Assembly: GCA_028704125.1 (NCBI GenBank)
Contig: JAQVLM010000004.1
Span: forward strand, 1 to 25,885
Direction: 5' to 3'
Source: Opitutales bacterium
GTDB lineage: Bacteria > Verrucomicrobiota > Verrucomicrobiia > Opitutales > JAFGAQ01
DNA: 25,885 nt
Shown here: piece by piece, positions 13,818 to 20,226 of the stretch
Numbering within the stretch: the stretch's first letter is position 1
How the letters are laid out: each line of letters starts with the position of its first letter
Program-made: the position numbers and the translations under genes
The notes under the pieces: model-generated
The model's database searches: none
The model's input: only the letters and a program-made list of their open reading frames with translations
What the model was told of the DNA's origin: nothing

Positions 13818-16003
13818 GCGATGAGTCCTTTCAGCATGCCGGCGATTTCCTGTTCCAGCTTGGTGATGTCAGACTCGATCTCTGCGAGCGGGCGTGGTGG
13901 CTGGTAAACGTAGAAGTGGCGGTTGATCGGGATTTCGTAACCCACCTTAGTCTTGCTGGTGTCCACCCAGGCGTCGGGAACGTGCGGCAGGACCTCGCGG
14001 GCCATGTAGGTCTCGATGGTATCGCGGAAGGCCTCAATGAGGCGGTCGTTGGGTTTGTCCGGCCCGAAGTCCATCGGCAGGGGCAGCGTGGTGCCCTTGG
14101 GTAGCGGGATGTTCTCCGTGTCGCGCAGTTCGGAGTCCGGCTCTGAGTTGCCCTTGCTGTCGCGGCAGATTTCCGCCTCGGGATCGCGTTCACCGAGGGC
14201 AACGAAGATGGCCTTTTTGAGGGGAGCGGGCAGCTTGAGTCCCGCCTTTTTTGCAACATATTCCAGGTCGCTCTCGAAGGCCTCCCGATCCATGTAGCGG
14301 CCTTTGTCCGCAAGGGAGGTCAGCAGTTTTCGGATCTTTTCCTGCTCCTGTTCGCCTTGCTCGATCTCACGTTTGGCAGCATCATCGTCCTTGCGTTTTT
14401 TTGTGGTGGCTAGGTTGGAGAAGGCGCTTTCTCCGTCAAGCCGGGCAATGCGCTCGGGCGTGGCCTCGAAGTTCATCCGCAGCGGGCGTTCCACCGTCAC
14501 CTTGAGGAAGCCGAACTCGCGGTTTTCAAAGATGCGGGAGACAACGCGGGTGGCGCGTTCGCCGGTCTTCAGGTCGAGGCAAATCTCAGCGGTTTCGCCG
14601 TCGCGGTTATTGCCGTAGAGAGCGGTGAGTTGGCGGATCTGCTCCTCGGTGATCTCGTGGCGTTTGTTGTTGAGGCTCTTTGGCTTCATGCGCTCGCAGA
14701 AGCGGGTGCCGTCGATGAGCTGCACCTTGCCGCGCCGTTCGGGAGCCTTGCGGTTGGTGACAAGCCAGACATAGGTGAAGATGCCCGTGTTGTAGAAGAG
14801 TTGATCGGGCAGCGCGACGATGGCGTCGAGCCAGTCGTTTTCGATGATCCAGCGGCGGATGTTGGAGGGGCCTGAACCGGCGTCGCCAGAGAAGAGCGGT
14901 GAGCCATTGAAGACGATGGCGATCTTGGAACCCACCGCTTCTTCATCGCCTTCCCGATAGCGATGCATCTTGGAGATCATGTGCTGCAGGAAGAGCAGCG
15001 AGCCGTCGTTGATGGCCGGCAATCCCGCACCGAAACGGCCGTGGAAACCAAGTTCGTTGTGCTCCTTTTCGACAATGGTTTTCTGATCCTTCCATTCAAC
15101 ACCAAAGGGGGGATTGGCCAGCATATAGTGGAATTGGTGGCATCCAAATCCGTCGCGGGTTTTACCGTCGCCGAGGGTGTCTCCAAGCACGATCTGACTG
15201 GTGTCTTCGTCCTTGATGAGCATGTCAGCGCAGCAGATCGCCCAGGACTCGTCGTTATACTCCTGCCCGTGAAGCGCAAGGTTGGCCGAGGCATTCTGCC
15301 CCAGGATGAAGGCTTCCGATTCGGAGAGCATGCCGCCAGTGCCACAGGTGGGGTCGTAGATCGTGCGGAAGATGCCGGGCGTATAGACATCACGTTCTCC
15401 GGTATAAATGAGGTTGGCCATCAGGCGGATGACCTCGCGGGGAGTGAAGTGGTCTCCGGCCTCTTCGTTTGCCTGCTCGTTGAAGCGCATGACGAGGTGC
15501 TCGAAGAGGTAACCCATCTGCATGTTGTCCATGCGGGCAGGGTGCAGATCCACCTCGGCGATGGCTTTGACGATGGTGAACAGGCGGTTGCTGGCATCCA
15601 GTTTCTCGATCTGATCGCCGAACTTGAATCGCTCGAAAATGGCGCGGGCAGTTGGCGAAAAGCTGTTGATGAAGGAAACGAGATTGGGCGCGATGTTTTC
15701 GGGGTCGCCAAGCAGCTTCTGAAAGGTGAAGGGGCTCGTGTTGTAGAGCGGGAAGTTGCGGGAAGGGTCAGCAGCCTTGCCGAGCAGGCGGTCCATCGCG
15801 TTTTCGGGAGTATTGCGCGCCTTAAGTTTTTCATACTCGGCCAATACCCGGTCTTTCGTTGGTTCGAGCACACAGTCCAGACGCCGCAACACGACCATCG
15901 GCAGCATGACCAGCCGATATTGGGGCGGGCGATACGGGCCGCGCAGGCGGTTGGCAATCTCCCAAATGTGGCTTTTTAATTCGTCGTGTAGCTGGCTCGT
16001 CAT
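13814..16003 (-). CDS. hsdM: Type I restriction enzyme methyltransferase subunit
   Basis: This 729-aa N6-adenine methyltransferase modifies host DNA within the HsdM2S complex. The N-terminal helical HsdM_N domain spans about 1-150. HFTPREVIRLM (185-195) begins the catalytic domain. The SAM-binding motif DPTCGTGG is at 217-224 and the catalytic NPPF at 297-300. GSPLFSGDAGSGPSNIRRW and IVALPDQLFYNTGI follow as in the family. The C-terminal extension of about 200 residues is longer than in the classical 500-aa enzymes but common in this HsdM branch. It ends EQEIAGMLKGLIA. The start overlaps the upstream XRE/PD-(D/E)XK gene by ATGA (16000-16003), and the stop overlaps the linker ORF. It looks intact and active. 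Confidence 0.96.
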   Translation of the reverse strand: MTSQLHDELKSHIWEIANRLRGPYRPPQYRLVMLPMVVLRRLDCVLEPTKDRVLAEYEKLKARNTPENAMDRLLGKAADPSRNFPLYNTSPFTFQKLLGDPENIAPNLVSFINSFSPTARAIFERFKFGDQIEKLDASNRLFTIVKAIAEVDLHPARMDNMQMGYLFEHLVMRFNEQANEEAGDHFTPREVIRLMANLIYTGERDVYTPGIFRTIYDPTCGTGGMLSESEAFILGQNASANLALHGQEYNDESWAICCADMLIKDEDTSQIVLGDTLGDGKTRDGFGCHQFHYMLANPPFGVEWKDQKTIVEKEHNELGFHGRFGAGLPAINDGSLLFLQHMISKMHRYREGDEEAVGSKIAIVFNGSPLFSGDAGSGPSNIRRWIIENDWLDAIVALPDQLFYNTGIFTYVWLVTNRKAPERRGKVQLIDGTRFCERMKPKSLNNKRHEITEEQIRQLTALYGNNRDGETAEICLDLKTGERATRVVSRIFENREFGFLKVTVERPLRMNFEATPERIARLDGESAFSNLATTKKRKDDDAAKREIEQGEQEQEKIRKLLTSLADKGRYMDREAFESDLEYVAKKAGLKLPAPLKKAIFVALGERDPEAEICRDSKGNSEPDSELRDTENIPLPKGTTLPLPMDFGPDKPNDRLIEAFRDTIETYMAREVLPHVPDAWVDTSKTKVGYEIPINRHFYVYQPPRPLAEIESDITKLEQEIAGMLKGLIA

Positions 16004-16644
16004 GATTTCGTTTCCTGAAATGTCTGTTCCTGGCCCCGTTCGAGTTGTGTCAAAACATCGTTCAGTCCGATCACACAGGGGTCTTGGATTGTCTCGGTGG
16101 TGAAGGGAATTACAATATACACCGCATCCAGCGTGAATTGCTCCTTGAGAATCTTTGCAATCATCACCACCTTCTCAAAATCCCGCTGCACGTTGAACTT
16201 GCATTCCAGGGCAATCCGTTTCCCGTCCTTCTCAATCAGGAAATCGGTCACATAAATGCCTTCGTAGTAGTCCTGGGTGTATTTCACGCCGATCTTGTCC
16301 AGTTCCCTCGCTACCGACTTCTTGAAGGCAATCGACTGCGCTTTCACCTCAAGGAATCGTTCAGCACGCTCCCGTTCCAGTTGCTCATCAGTGGGCAAGG
16401 GTCTTGAGGGTTCCTCCTTCAACAACTCCGCTCCGGTAAAACCCCTTACCACCATCTGCTCCTCTTCCGGATCTTTACACAGCGTCTTGATCAAGCGGGT
16501 CAGGGTGATCTGGCGGGGTTTGGACTGGTCGGTGAGGATCTTGCTCACGGAGGTTGGGCTGATTCCAATTTTTTCGGAAAGCTGCCTACCAGTCAACCCA
16601 CGTCGATTCATCAGGATGCGGATAACCTTCCCAAAAGTGAGCAT
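16000..16644 (-). CDS. XRE helix-turn-helix protein with PD-(D/E)XK-like domain
   Basis: This 214-aa protein is encoded by the first gene of the hsd operon. Residues about 4-55 (VIRILMNRRGLTGRQLSEKI, then GISPTSVSKIL) are an XRE-type helix-turn-helix. Residues about 85-115 are a charged helix. Residues 125-180 look like a PD-(D/E)XK fold: DYYEGIYVTDFLIEKDG, with D134, then E147-x-K149 in RIALECKFN, followed by a helix and AVYIVIPF. In some restriction systems a small XRE controller regulates the operon; here the regulator would carry a nuclease-like module. Translational coupling to hsdM (ATGA) suggests matched production. A candidate palindrome lies 14 nt upstream of the ATG. It could be a controller, a DNA-end sensor or a second nuclease. 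Activity is inferred. Confidence 0.85.
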   Translation of the reverse strand: MLTFGKVIRILMNRRGLTGRQLSEKIGISPTSVSKILTDQSKPRQITLTRLIKTLCKDPEEEQMVVRGFTGAELLKEEPSRPLPTDEQLERERAERFLEVKAQSIAFKKSVARELDKIGVKYTQDYYEGIYVTDFLIEKDGKRIALECKFNVQRDFEKVVMIAKILKEQFTLDAVYIVIPFTTETIQDPCVIGLNDVLTQLERGQEQTFQETKS

Positions 16645-16657
16645 GCTTTCAGATCTA

Positions 16658-16675
16658 ACTCCACTTGGAGGGAGT
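16658..16675. promoter_or_regulatory. Candidate operator for the XRE/PD-(D/E)XK regulator
   Basis: ACTCCACTTGGAGGGAGT includes the inverted repeat CTCCA-CT-TGGAG (16659-16670) and an outer ACTCC...GGAGT pair. It starts 14 bp before the ATG of the XRE gene. Restriction controllers often bind short palindromes just upstream of their own gene. The match to any known site is not established. Confidence 0.35.
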
Positions 16676-17002
16676 CGACAAGCGTATAACTGCGAATTTG
16701 ATTCTTCTAATCGTTTGCTTCACCGTTATTTCAATGCGTTACGATGCTCAGTTTAATGGCCATTGAATAGCTTAGCGCACTATCACCCGAATGCGTTCAT
16801 TTTCCGGAGATCATCCATCCACAGAAACCGCCTGCATGCTGGCCGAAAGGGTGGAAATCCGTTACCACTTTGTCACCACTCTCAGGGCATTTCCGGGCAT
16901 TTTTTGGCACAAATCAGGCCTTTTTCCTTTTACAAGTGATACGGATGATTCAGCCGTTTTTCGCCCTGATTTTCTCGTTTAAGTCTTTGTTTATCAGGGA
17001 TA

Positions 17003-17023
17003 AATGGCGGAGAGAGGGGGATT
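17003..17023 (-). repeat. Duplicated tRNA-Ser 3' end (att-like), outer copy
   Basis: AATGGCGGAGAGAGGGGGAT, followed by T, is identical over 21 bp to 17466-17486, the 3' end of the tRNA-Ser gene including its CCA. Duplication of a tRNA 3' end is the classic footprint of site-specific integration. Confidence 0.75.
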
Positions 17024-17077
17024 GCAGGCTTCTCGCCGCATCCGCGGCTCGTGAACAAACCCCCGGGGGGTTCTCAT

Positions 17078-17398
17078 CTAATCCCTGCTTTTAGAAAGAA
17101 CAGATAGTCTTTGAAAGTCATGCCGGATGAGGGCTGCCTTTTTTGCACGAGACCACTTTTTCAATTGTAGTTCGCGTTTCGCAGCATCGTTCCGTGACAT
17201 AGGCCCTTCGTAGTATACGAGTTCAAACACCTTCAGCAGCTTTGTATGCCGTGCTCCCGATCCATTCCGGTGAAGATGGATCCGTTTCTGAATGTCATCG
17301 GCCATACCAACGTAGAATGATCCGTTGTGACACATCAACATGTAAACATACGAAAGCCCTTCGACAGGCTCAGGGCATCCGACGCTCGGAAAAGTCAT
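17078..17398 (-). CDS. Small GIY-YIG nuclease-fold protein
   Basis: This is a 106-aa single-domain GIY-YIG protein of the UvrC-N/UPF0213-like group. The motif is YVY (17-19) and FVG-type YVG (29-31) in SYVYMLMCHNGSFYVGMADD, with R39 and E76 (RELQLKKWSRAKK) as likely active-site residues. I chose the ATG at 17398; the longer open frame merely reads through the tRNA gene. Residues 8-14 (CPEPVEG) come from a dispersed repeat (17357-17375) that entered the start of the gene, replacing the usual short leader before the first strand. The gene lies between two copies of the tRNA-Ser 3' end. Function is unknown; such proteins may cut or repair branched DNA, or help an element move. Confidence 0.8.
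   Translation of the reverse strand: MTFPSVGCPEPVEGLSYVYMLMCHNGSFYVGMADDIQKRIHLHRNGSGARHTKLLKVFELVYYEGPMSRNDAAKRELQLKKWSRAKKAALIRHDFQRLSVLSKSRD
17357..17375 (+). repeat. CCCTTCGACAGGCTCAGGG dispersed repeat
   Basis: This 19-bp sequence recurs widely in many environmental bacterial genomes and reads as PEPVEG in one frame. Here it is inside the N-terminal codons of the GIY-YIG gene. The related wording GGCTCAGGG occurs in copy A of the other repeat (near 5812-5820). Confidence 0.7.
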
Positions 17399-17403
17399 AT
17401 CAT

Positions 17404-17464
17404 CCACCCGGTTTTGTGACTGGCTTGCCATGAGCAAGTGATCGAAGGAACTGAGGAACGCGTC
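17404..17464 (+). repeat. Dispersed repeat, copy B, next to tRNA-Ser
   Basis: This is a 61-bp stretch matching 5770-5854 except for the 24-bp insertion in copy A and one base near the end (AACGCGTC here, AACACGTC there). It ends 1 bp before the duplicated tRNA end. Same orientation as copy A. Confidence 0.8.
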
Positions 17465-17465
17465 G

Positions 17466-17486
17466 AATGGCGGAGAGAGGGGGATT
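17466..17486 (-). repeat. tRNA-Ser 3' end (att-like), inner copy
   Basis: This is the 21-bp partner of 17003-17023. It covers the last bases of the tRNA gene, the CCA and two bases beyond. Confidence 0.75.
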
Positions 17487-17559
17487 CGAACCCCCGATAC
17501 GGTTTTACCCGTATACCGGTTTAGCAAACCAGCGCATTAGGCCACTCTGCCATCTCTCC
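17468..17559 (-). tRNA. tRNA-Ser (anticodon GCU)
   Basis: The minus strand folds as a class II tRNA. The acceptor GGAGAGA pairs with TCTCTCC, followed by G and an encoded CCA. The D arm contains GCAGAGTGGCC. The anticodon arm is CTGGTTTGCTAAACCGG with GCT, the long variable arm is about TACGGGTAAAACCGTA, and the T arm is GGGGGTTCGAATCCCCC. The anticodon reads AGC/AGU serine codons. The 3' end is duplicated at 17003-17023, marking it as an integration site. Confidence 0.97.
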
Positions 17560-17692
17560 ACTCATCGGGAACCCAGCGATCACTCGATGGGATCCAATAA
17601 AGGGCGAGACTAAACGGGTTTTCGAACGGGAATCAACCCCTTAATCGCGAACCTTGCCATTTTTGAAGAGAGGACCACACTTCCGGTCTTGC

Positions 17693-18718
17693 ATGAATCG
17701 CATTTCTCCAGCCTTTCCCGTCCGGCCGGCTATCGCAGCTAGCCTTGGCGCACTCACCGATCCACAAGGCCTGCTTGACTACGAGACCTTTACGCGCGCG
17801 GCACTCTATGATCCGGAATGGGGCTACTACCGCCGGAAGGCACCGCGTGTCGGAAAATCCGAAGCGGCGGATTTTTACACCTCATCCAGCCACACGCTGG
17901 TTTTCCCGCTGTTGCTGATCGACGCATGCAAGCACCTGCTGGAAGTCGACGACCTGAGGGACTACCACTGGGTGGAAATCGGGGCGGAAGACCATCCGAT
18001 CATGGACGCCACTCATGCGGAACTGTTCGCATCCTGCAGCACGTTCCGGCTGGATGACGCGGTGGAGCTTCTTGAGCCCTGCATCGCCATGTCGAACGAG
18101 CTGCTGGATGCCCAGCCCTTCCAACGCTGGGTTTACCTCGATGGCCAATGGAGGCCCATCCGGATTCTGCTCGAGAACGATAGCCTGTGCGAATGCATCG
18201 TTCCGGAATCCTTCAGCGATTCGGAAGCCACTATCCTCAAGCGGCTACCGGATACCGCCCCGGAAGGCTACCGCGTGGATGTATCGCTCGAGGCCGAGCA
18301 GCTCCTCACCCGCATCCTGAAAGATTTTCAATCCGGCCTGTTCCTGACCATTGACTACGGAAAACCATGGGAGGCAATCCTCACGGAATGCCCGGAGGGC
18401 ACCGCGCGTGCCTACCAGGGGCATGCGCAGAATCCGGACATTCTCAAGGACCCGGGGGAGCAGGACCTCACCTGCGACGTGTGCTGGGACTTTATCATCG
18501 ATGCCCTCGAGAGCGAGGGCTTTGAGAAACCAAAGCTCAACCGTCAGGAATCGTTTTTCATGCGGCAAGCGCCGGATGCAATCCGCTCGATCGTGACCCG
18601 CCCGTCGAACCTGACCGACCCGCTGAAGGGACAACTACTGGAGCTGATTTCGCCAACTCATTTCGGGTCACGTTTCCAAGTGTTGAGTACAACAAAAAAG
18701 CAGTGCCGGAACCATTAG
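17693..18718 (+). CDS. MidA/NDUFAF7-like SAM methyltransferase
   Basis: This is a 341-aa protein of the MidA (DUF185) family, bacterial relatives of NDUFAF7, which methylates an arginine of respiratory complex I. The hallmarks are FTRAALYDPEWGYYRR (34-48), ADFYTSSS (59-66), SNELLDAQPFQRW (134-146) and, later, LFLTIDYGKPW. I chose the ATG at 17693; the longer frame begins at TTG. The glycine-rich SAM loop, usually E-x-G-x-G-x-G, reads EIGAEDHPIM (95-104) and lacks two glycines, so methyl transfer may be altered. The 3' end overlaps the xylB terminator hairpin. It is the first chromosomal gene past the tRNA on the plus strand. Confidence 0.85.
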   Translation: MNRISPAFPVRPAIAASLGALTDPQGLLDYETFTRAALYDPEWGYYRRKAPRVGKSEAADFYTSSSHTLVFPLLLIDACKHLLEVDDLRDYHWVEIGAEDHPIMDATHAELFASCSTFRLDDAVELLEPCIAMSNELLDAQPFQRWVYLDGQWRPIRILLENDSLCECIVPESFSDSEATILKRLPDTAPEGYRVDVSLEAEQLLTRILKDFQSGLFLTIDYGKPWEAILTECPEGTARAYQGHAQNPDILKDPGEQDLTCDVCWDFIIDALESEGFEKPKLNRQESFFMRQAPDAIRSIVTRPSNLTDPLKGQLLELISPTHFGSRFQVLSTTKKQCRNH

Positions 18719-18732
18719 TCCGACACTGCTTT
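18693..18732 (-). terminator. Rho-independent terminator of xylAB
   Basis: AAGCAGTGTCGGA and TCCGGCACTGCTT (minus strand) form a 13-bp stem (one G-U pair) with an 8-nt loop, followed by TTTTTTG. It lies 16 nt after the xylB stop. It overlaps the last codons of the converging MidA gene. On the plus strand only a weak T-tract follows. Confidence 0.85.
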
Positions 18733-18747
18733 CTACGAAACAACCCA

Positions 18748-20226
18748 TCAGGAAAGCGCTGCAAACGACTCTTTGAGCGCCGGATACAATCCCTTATAGA
18801 CGGGGAACAAACGGTTGTAGGCAGCCGTGTTGGGTCCGGGGAGCGTTTCACCGGTCTCCCGGATCAGCGCACCACAGGCGGCTTCCACTCCCGGATACCA
18901 TCCGGCTCCGACCATCGCGAGGATGGCTGCCCCGAAGGCACCGCCTTCGGACGCGTTCACGGTCACGATGCTGCTCTCGAAGTTGTCGGCCAGAATCTGC
19001 CTCCACAACGGAGAACGTGCACCGCCGCCGGCCACAATGACCTTCTCGATCGGCACACCCAGCTTCCGGATCATTTCCATTCCTTCGCGCAAACCGAACG
19101 TCACCCCTTCGAGCACGGCGCGAGCCATATGCCCGCGGCCATGCCGAATCGTGAGCCCAATCCAACCCCCTCTCGCAAGAGGATCCGGATGGGGCATACG
19201 CTCGCCAGTCAGGTAGGGCAGGAACAGCAACCCCTCCGCTCCTGCCCCGACCTTTTCGGCTTCTGCGTCGAGAACACGAAAATCTGCTCCGAAGCCCAGA
19301 CGGTCCCCAAACCATTGGTAGGATCCCGCACAGGACAACTGCACTCCCATGTAGTGCCACTTCCCGGGGACAGCCGCACAGAAAGCGTGCAAGCGTCCTT
19401 CCGGCTCAGGCTCGAATTGATCGGCCTGGGCAAATACAACTCCACTGGTTCCCAGCGAACACGCGACCAGCCCTTGCTTGACCACGCCCGAGCCAACTGC
19501 CCCGGCTGCCTGGTCGCCCGCTCCAGCTACAATCTTCACATCCGCGCGGAACCCGAAACGCTTCGCGAGCTCGGCGTTCAATGTTCCCGTCACGTCCGGA
19601 GATTCGTGGACCTTGCCGAGCATGGAAGGCTTGACGCCACAGGCGGCCAGCATGGTCTGCGACCAGTTTCTGGCACCCACGTCGAGCAGGGACATCCCGG
19701 AGGCATCGCTCACGTCCGTGGCGAACACGCCGGACAAACGGTAGCGGATGAAATCCTTCGGGAGAAGGATTTTGTCCACCCGCGCCCACACTTCCGGCTC
19801 GTTCTTCTGCACCCAAAGGATCTTGGGAGCGGTGAAGCCCGTCAGCACGGGATTTCCGGTGATGCGCAACACCTCCTGGGCACCCACCCGCTGGGTGAGT
19901 GCAGCACATTCGGCGCTGGTCCGCTGGTCATTCCACATGATACAGGGTCGGAGCACGCGTCCGGCGGCATCCAGCAGCACCAGACCATGCATCTGCCCTG
20001 TCAAACCAATCGCTTCGATGGAAGCCGGATCACAGGCCTTCGAGATCTCCTCCAGACAGTGCAGGGTAGCCTTCCACCAATCTTCGGGATCCGATTCGGC
20101 CCAGAGCGGATGAGGTGTTTTGAAGTTATAGGTCGGACCGACCTTGAACACCACATCGCCCTGACGGTTGACCACCACCGCTTTCGCGGATGAGGTCCCA
20201 ATGTCTATGCCGATGGAGAGCGACAT
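18748..20226 (-). CDS. xylB: Xylulokinase
   Basis: This 492-aa FGGY-family kinase phosphorylates D-xylulose to xylulose 5-phosphate, the entry to the pentose phosphate pathway. DIGTSSAKAVV (8-18) is the N-terminal phosphate-binding loop. GLTGQMHG (74-81) matches the substrate-binding xylulokinase signature, MWNDQRT follows, and D238 in AGAGDQAAGA is the catalytic base position. The second ATPase motif CSLGTSGVVF and the C-terminal IVAGGGARSPLWRQILAD with GGAFGAAILA are present. The ATG at 20226 overlaps the xylA stop (TGATG), so translation is coupled. The preceding GTG is in frame but inside the stop overlap. Length and motifs are normal. Confidence 0.96.
   Translation of the reverse strand: MSLSIGIDIGTSSAKAVVVNRQGDVVFKVGPTYNFKTPHPLWAESDPEDWWKATLHCLEEISKACDPASIEAIGLTGQMHGLVLLDAAGRVLRPCIMWNDQRTSAECAALTQRVGAQEVLRITGNPVLTGFTAPKILWVQKNEPEVWARVDKILLPKDFIRYRLSGVFATDVSDASGMSLLDVGARNWSQTMLAACGVKPSMLGKVHESPDVTGTLNAELAKRFGFRADVKIVAGAGDQAAGAVGSGVVKQGLVACSLGTSGVVFAQADQFEPEPEGRLHAFCAAVPGKWHYMGVQLSCAGSYQWFGDRLGFGADFRVLDAEAEKVGAGAEGLLFLPYLTGERMPHPDPLARGGWIGLTIRHGRGHMARAVLEGVTFGLREGMEMIRKLGVPIEKVIVAGGGARSPLWRQILADNFESSIVTVNASEGGAFGAAILAMVGAGWYPGVEAACGALIRETGETLPGPNTAAYNRLFPVYKGLYPALKESFAALS

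Larger units (their letters stand above)
16645..17077. other. Promoter region of the hsd operon and island edge
   Basis: I see no convincing gene here. It must contain the promoter of the minus-strand hsd operon, but no strong -10/-35 pair stands out. It also contains one copy of the tRNA-Ser 3' end (17003-17023) and a short C/G-run hairpin (CCCCCGGGGGG) near 17060. Overall it is AT-richer than the neighbouring genes, fitting a junction region. Confidence 0.45.

Noticed and set aside
14963..15979. 338-codon plus-strand frame
   Set aside because: It lies fully antisense to hsdM, which carries all the conserved motifs on the other strand. No family features are present.
17404..17527. Longer start for the small GIY-YIG protein inside the tRNA gene
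   Set aside because: The extra 43 codons are only a reading of the tRNA and the dispersed repeat. The family begins just before the first strand, so the ATG at 17398 is preferred.
18703..20193. 496-codon plus-strand frame
   Set aside because: Antisense to xylB, with a His/Arg/Gly-rich composition that mirrors the kinase codons. The long opening is explained by high GC and codon bias.
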